In this document: positions 60,738 to 64,000 of the stretch, piece after piece
Position numbering within the stretch: position 1 is the stretch's first letter
How the letters are laid out: each line of letters starts with the position of its first letter
Assembly: GCF_001655005.1 (NCBI RefSeq)
Contig: NZ_LXET01000044.1
Location: 310,001 to 374,000, forward strand
Length of the DNA stretch: 64,000 nucleotides
Reading direction: 5' to 3'
DNA from: Hafnia paralvei ATCC 29927
GTDB taxonomy: Bacteria > Pseudomonadota > Gammaproteobacteria > Enterobacterales > Enterobacteriaceae
Program-made: the position numbers and the translations under genes
Notes under the pieces: model-generated
Databases searched by the model: none
Told to the model about the DNA's origin: nothing
Seen by the model: only the letters and a program-made list of their open reading frames with translations

Positions 60738-61973
60738 CTAAAACAGCATACTTGCCAGCAGATAAAAGTTTAACCCGACGACGATAACCACAATCACTCT
60801 GCCCGCATTCTGTACATAGCGACCGTTAACCATTTCACCCATGAGTTCTTTATTACCGGTAAATCGAAGCAAAGGTACTAAAGCCAAAGCGATACCGAAA
60901 CTCAATAATACCTGACTGAGCAACAGGATCCGCGTTGCATCGAGACCCGCCATAATGACGATAAACGACGGTAACATGGTCACTACGCGGCGCACCCACA
61001 AAGGGATATAGAATCGGACAAAACCTTGCATCACAACCTGACCAGCCAATGTGCCGACCACGGTAGAGGAAAGACCTGCGGCCACGAGACTCAGGCCAAA
61101 GATAGTGGCGGCTGCATGACCAAGCAAAGGTTTCAGCGTCAAATAGGCCTGATCAAGCTCTGCAATCCCACTATGACCAGAGAAGTGAAATGCTGCAGCC
61201 GCTGTCGCCATCATCGCAAGGTTCACAAAACCTGCAATTGTCATGGCAATTGCGACATCAAGCTTAGTGGAAGAGTAGCGCTCTGCCTTAGTCCCTTTCG
61301 ATGACGAAGTCTGAGTCAGCGAAGAATGCAAATAGATAACATGCGGCATAATGGTTGCACCCAATACACCTGCGGCCAAAAATACGGCTTCATGAGTGGG
61401 TAAATCAGGAACGAGCATCCCATGAGCTAATTGCGCAATACTTGGCTGAGAAAATACGAGTTCCACAATATAAGCCGCTGCAACAAATAAGAGTAAACCA
61501 CCAATTACCAGCTCAAGAGGCTTCTGCCCACGGCGCTGTAAGGTGAGAATCAAAAATGTAGCAATACCGGTTAATACCGCGCCTTCCAGTAAAGTACATC
61601 CCAACAGCAGTTTGAAACCGATCGCTGCGCCAATGAACTCAGCTAAATCAGTAGCCATCGCAATAATTTCAGCCTGAACCCAGTAGGCCCACACCGCAGG
61701 TCGAGGAAAGCGATCGCGAATATGTTCTGCAAGGTTTTTGCCCGTAGCAATCCCGAGCTTAGCAGAAAGAAGTTGGATCAGCATGGCCATGAAGTTGGCC
61801 CAGACAACCACCCATAGCAGTTTGTAGCCGTAAGAAGCGCCAGCCTGAATGTTAGTGGCAAAATTACCAGGATCGATGTAGCCAATGGCGGCGATAAAAG
61901 CAGGCCCCATCAGCGAAAGTTTTATCTTTCGAGACGCTGGAGGAGTTGTTTCCACAACGCGTGAATCAAGCAT
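60738..61973 (-). CDS. mntH: MntH, proton-coupled manganese transporter
   Basis: Nramp-family importer of Mn2+ (and Fe2+) driven by protons. The 411-residue protein has eleven to twelve hydrophobic segments with the metal-site motifs DPGNFATNIQAG (first helix) and MPHVIYLHSSLTQ (sixth helix). The ATG at 61973 (MLDSRVVETTPPASRKIKLSLMG) has AAGGTGG upstream and aligns with other enterobacterial MntH; upstream in-frame starts would encode the Fur box as protein and are rejected. A Fur box lies 78-92 bp upstream; MntR control is known in E. coli but no clear MntR box was found. Confidence 0.96.
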   Translation of the reverse strand: MLDSRVVETTPPASRKIKLSLMGPAFIAAIGYIDPGNFATNIQAGASYGYKLLWVVVWANFMAMLIQLLSAKLGIATGKNLAEHIRDRFPRPAVWAYWVQAEIIAMATDLAEFIGAAIGFKLLLGCTLLEGAVLTGIATFLILTLQRRGQKPLELVIGGLLLFVAAAYIVELVFSQPSIAQLAHGMLVPDLPTHEAVFLAAGVLGATIMPHVIYLHSSLTQTSSSKGTKAERYSSTKLDVAIAMTIAGFVNLAMMATAAAAFHFSGHSGIAELDQAYLTLKPLLGHAAATIFGLSLVAAGLSSTVVGTLAGQVVMQGFVRFYIPLWVRRVVTMLPSFIVIMAGLDATRILLLSQVLLSFGIALALVPLLRFTGNKELMGEMVNGRYVQNAGRVIVVIVVGLNFYLLASMLF

Positions 61974-62375
61974 ATCAGCCACCTTAACACCTATAGTCAC
62001 GTCAGCAATTTGTGACTTAAACTTTGTTCTTGACTCCATTATCCTCAAAATGAGAATGATTATCAATATCAACTTAAGCGATATTCCCTATCTCTTTGAT
62101 AGGTCGTTGGCTTGTGGAGTCTGGCAAGGCGCTTTCTGCTTTACATACTTTCCACCTTCATTCCCAAACGGCAGAATATGGTGTTTAATAATAATATCAC
62201 ATTTTATCAAACTTTCACTAACATCGCTATTGGGGCTGTTTTGTTACTTTTCTAACTTTTTTCTTGATTTACGTTATAACAATTTCAATATTTGCAACCT
62301 AAGTCTCGTTTTTACCTGTGCCGTTACATAGAATGTGCTGCGAAATTTAGCCTGCCTCATAATTTGGAGCACTGT
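61974..62375. promoter_or_regulatory. divergent mntH/nupC control region
   Basis: About 400 bp between two divergent starts. It contains the Fur box (62051-62065) and a small CCTATC/GATAGG dyad (about 62098-62114), which is not the MntR consensus. nupC in E. coli is CRP/CytR-controlled; only weak half-sites (TCACATTTT near 62198) were seen. Confidence 0.5.
62051..62065. promoter_or_regulatory. Fur box upstream of mntH
   Basis: TGAGAAT-G-ATTATCA matches the 7-1-7 Fur motif TGATAATNATTATCA at all but one base. It lies upstream of mntH as in E. coli, where Fur with iron represses mntH. Confidence 0.85.
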
Positions 62376-63578
62376 ATGTCCCCTATTTTGCATTTTGTTT
62401 TAGCCCTTGCGGTGGTAGCGGTACTTGCCCTGCTCGTTAGCCGCGATCGCAAAAGCATTCGTGTGCGCTTCATTGTTCAGCTGTTAGTCGTAGAGATCCT
62501 GCTGGCCTATTTCTTCTTGAACTCCAACATCGGTTTGGGCTTCGTGAAAGGCTTCTCAGGTTTCTTCGAAACTCTGCTCAAGTATGCGGCAGAAGGTACC
62601 AACTTCGTCTTCGGTAACATGAGTGACAAAGGACTGGCCTTCTTCTTCCTAAACGTACTGTGCCCAATCGTCTTTATCTCTGCCCTGATTGGTATTCTTC
62701 AGCACATCCGCATATTGCCAATTATCATCCGTGCAATTGGTACCGTGCTGTCTAAAATCAACGGCATGGGTAAGCTGGAATCTTTCAACGCCGTGAGCTC
62801 ACTGATTCTGGGTCAGTCTGAAAACTTCATCGCGTACAAAGATGTTCTGGGTAAAATGTCAGAAAAACGTATGTACACCATGGCAGCAACGGCGATGTCT
62901 ACCGTTTCGATGTCCATTGTAGGTGCGTATATGACCATGCTGGATGCCAAATTTGTGGTGGCAGCGCTGGTGTTAAACATGTTCAGTACCTTTATCGTAC
63001 TGTCCCTGATTAACCCATATTCTGTGGATGGTGAAGCCGATATTCAGCTGAAAAACACCCACGAAGGTCAAAGCTTCTTTGAAATGCTGGGCGAATATAT
63101 TCTGGCTGGTTTCAAAGTCGCGATTATCGTTTCTGCTATGCTGATTGGCTTTATCGCCCTGATTGCAGCGCTGAACGGCTTGACCGAGTGGATCTTCACA
63201 TTCTTCCATATCGAAGGAATGACCTTCCAACGACTGCTAGGTTATGTCTTCTATCCATTTGCATGGGTGATGGGTGTACCAAGCCACGAAGCGCTGAACG
63301 TGGGTAGCATCATGGCGACCAAGCTGGTTTCCAATGAATTCGTTGCCATGATTGATCTGCAGAAGATTGCTACCGATCTGTCTCCTCGCTCACTGGGCAT
63401 TCTGTCCGTGTTCTTGGTTTCTTTCGCTAACTTCTCGTCCATCGGTATCGTCGCAGGTGCAATCAAAGGCCTGAACGAACATCAGGGTAACGTCGTTGCA
63501 CGTTTCGGCCTGAAGCTGGTTTACGGTTCTACGCTGGTAAGTATTCTGTCTGCATCGATTGCAGGTCTGTTCCTGTAA
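62376..63578 (+). CDS. nupC: NupC, nucleoside:proton symporter
   Basis: Inner-membrane concentrative nucleoside transporter (CNT family) importing nucleosides except guanosine in E. coli. The 400 residues match E. coli. The ATG at 62376 (MSPILHFVLALAVVAVLALL) has TGGAGC upstream; a longer in-frame start at 62292 is not supported. CNT motifs are visible in GKLESFNAVSSLILGQSENFI and AMSTVSMSIVGAYMTML. It fits with cdd in pyrimidine nucleoside salvage. A terminator follows, then tRNA-Ala genes as in E. coli. Confidence 0.97.
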   Translation: MSPILHFVLALAVVAVLALLVSRDRKSIRVRFIVQLLVVEILLAYFFLNSNIGLGFVKGFSGFFETLLKYAAEGTNFVFGNMSDKGLAFFFLNVLCPIVFISALIGILQHIRILPIIIRAIGTVLSKINGMGKLESFNAVSSLILGQSENFIAYKDVLGKMSEKRMYTMAATAMSTVSMSIVGAYMTMLDAKFVVAALVLNMFSTFIVLSLINPYSVDGEADIQLKNTHEGQSFFEMLGEYILAGFKVAIIVSAMLIGFIALIAALNGLTEWIFTFFHIEGMTFQRLLGYVFYPFAWVMGVPSHEALNVGSIMATKLVSNEFVAMIDLQKIATDLSPRSLGILSVFLVSFANFSSIGIVAGAIKGLNEHQGNVVARFGLKLVYGSTLVSILSASIAGLFL

Positions 63579-63602
63579 TTCACAGGCGCATTCTGATTGG
63601 TT

Positions 63603-63626
63603 AAAAGGCGCTTAGGCGCCTTTTTT
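63603..63626 (+). terminator. terminator of nupC
   Basis: AAAAGGCGC and GCGCCTTTT pair over 9 bp (loop TTAG), followed by a six-T run, 25 nt past the nupC stop. Confidence 0.9.
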
Positions 63627-63795
63627 ATTGCCCCCTACCCAACCCACACCTTTTTTAAGAAAATTCCCTAGTATCGATTACAGCGCCTTTTATGGGGGCG
63701 TCCCACTCGCTAGCGTGAGCCATGGTTGAAAAAGACGAAATAGAACTTTTGTGTGGGATTAAGCATGGAGTTGAACGCGGGATCTAGAAAAGCAA

Positions 63796-63819
63796 AAAGC
63801 CGACATTTCTGTCGGCTTT
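63796..63819 (-). terminator. terminator of the tRNA-Ala operon
   Basis: AAAGCCGACA and TGTCGGCTTT pair over 10 bp (loop 4 nt). On the minus strand it lies just past the tRNA 3' end and runs into TTTTTGC. Confidence 0.85.
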
Positions 63820-63827
63820 CTTAATTT

Positions 63828-63903
<76 letters not shown>

Positions 63904-63979
63904 ACGACTGATACTACGAGAAGTGGTTGTACTTCTTTCTTATTACTTAATAATGTTTCCAACCAATCTGAGAAAAGGT

Positions 63980-64000
63980 TGGTGGAGCTAAGCGGGATCG
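63980..64000 (-). tRNA. second tRNA-Ala (3' end only)
   Basis: The last 21 bases repeat the 3' end of the first tRNA (acceptor plus CCA plus part of the T-arm: TGGTGGAGCTAAGCGGGATC on the given strand). The gene continues beyond the window. This is the upstream member of a tandem tRNA-Ala pair. Confidence 0.92.

Noticed and set aside
62098..62114. CCTATC/GATAGG dyad as an MntR box for mntH
   Set aside because: Does not match the MntR consensus; too short to claim.

Overview
The window reads as a stretch of chromosome from a member of the Enterobacterales, most likely Hafnia or a close relative (Hafniaceae). Most proteins match Escherichia coli K-12 orthologues closely along their length, and many small blocks keep E. 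coli order (proW-proX, yeeA/sbcB, the puu genes, yohJ-yohK-cdd, sanA, mglCAB-galS-yeiB-folE, moeA-moeB, mdoG-mdoH, msyB, ypdA-ypdB, glk, ypeC-mntH-nupC-alaXW). The blocks are joined in a different order from E. coli and carry extra genes (maeA, ipdC, a PACE efflux pump). The genus call is an inference from content; the family-level calls rest on recognisable sequence. No phage, insertion sequence, integron or CRISPR array is visible.

Layout. 1-2.2 kb: end of the ProU osmoprotectant importer (proW, 5' truncated by the window edge, and proX). 2.2-7.6 kb: an AT-richer chaperone-usher fimbrial operon on the minus strand (pilin, usher, chaperone, tip adhesin) with a long AT-rich control region. 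7.6-11.4 kb: yeeA, sbcB (exonuclease I), rarD. 11.5-20.8 kb: a complete putrescine (Puu) pathway: importer puuP, GABA aminotransferase, puuA on the minus strand and puuD-puuR-puuC-puuB on the plus strand, with PuuR-like boxes between the two arms. 21-28.4 kb: an orphan small gene, an MFS exporter, yohJK, cdd with a well-formed CRP promoter, maeA, sanA and a small membrane ORF. 28.5-36 kb: the galactose/methyl-galactoside importer mglBAC with its repressor galS, then yeiB and folE. 36-40.4 kb: an MFS transporter divergent from a LysR regulator whose gene overlaps frmA, followed by S-formylglutathione hydrolase, forming a formaldehyde detoxification unit. 40.8-44.3 kb: moeA-moeB, a VOC-fold protein with an unusual leader, and an exported protein of unknown function. 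44.4-49.8 kb: mdoGH (periplasmic glucans), a DsrE-like protein, msyB. 50-56.6 kb: the YpdA/YpdB pyruvate-sensing pair, an HdeA-like periplasmic protein, glucokinase with a Cra box, an amino-acid racemase, and a PACE efflux pump divergent from a LysR regulator. 56.6-60.7 kb: ipdC (indolepyruvate decarboxylase), an aldo/keto reductase, maa, ypeC. 60.7-64 kb: mntH with a Fur box, nupC, and two tRNA-Ala(GGC) genes, the second cut by the window end.

Most of the window is ordinary core genome with nutrient uptake, nitrogen salvage and stress genes. I did not find a clear new multi-gene system. The observations most worth a second look are cis-acting: (i) a 12-bp stem-loop before the VOC gene whose loop is complementary over 10 bases to that gene's Shine-Dalgarno region; (ii) a 132-nt nested structure downstream of mglC in which a 16-bp perfect hairpin sits inside terminator-like arms; (iii) a 473-nt structured leader before puuP containing a well-started 72-codon ORF that overlaps the puuP start; (iv) a 13+2+13 bp palindrome and a pilin/usher attenuator in the fimbrial operon; and (v) a LysR gene overlapping frmA in place of the usual FrmR.
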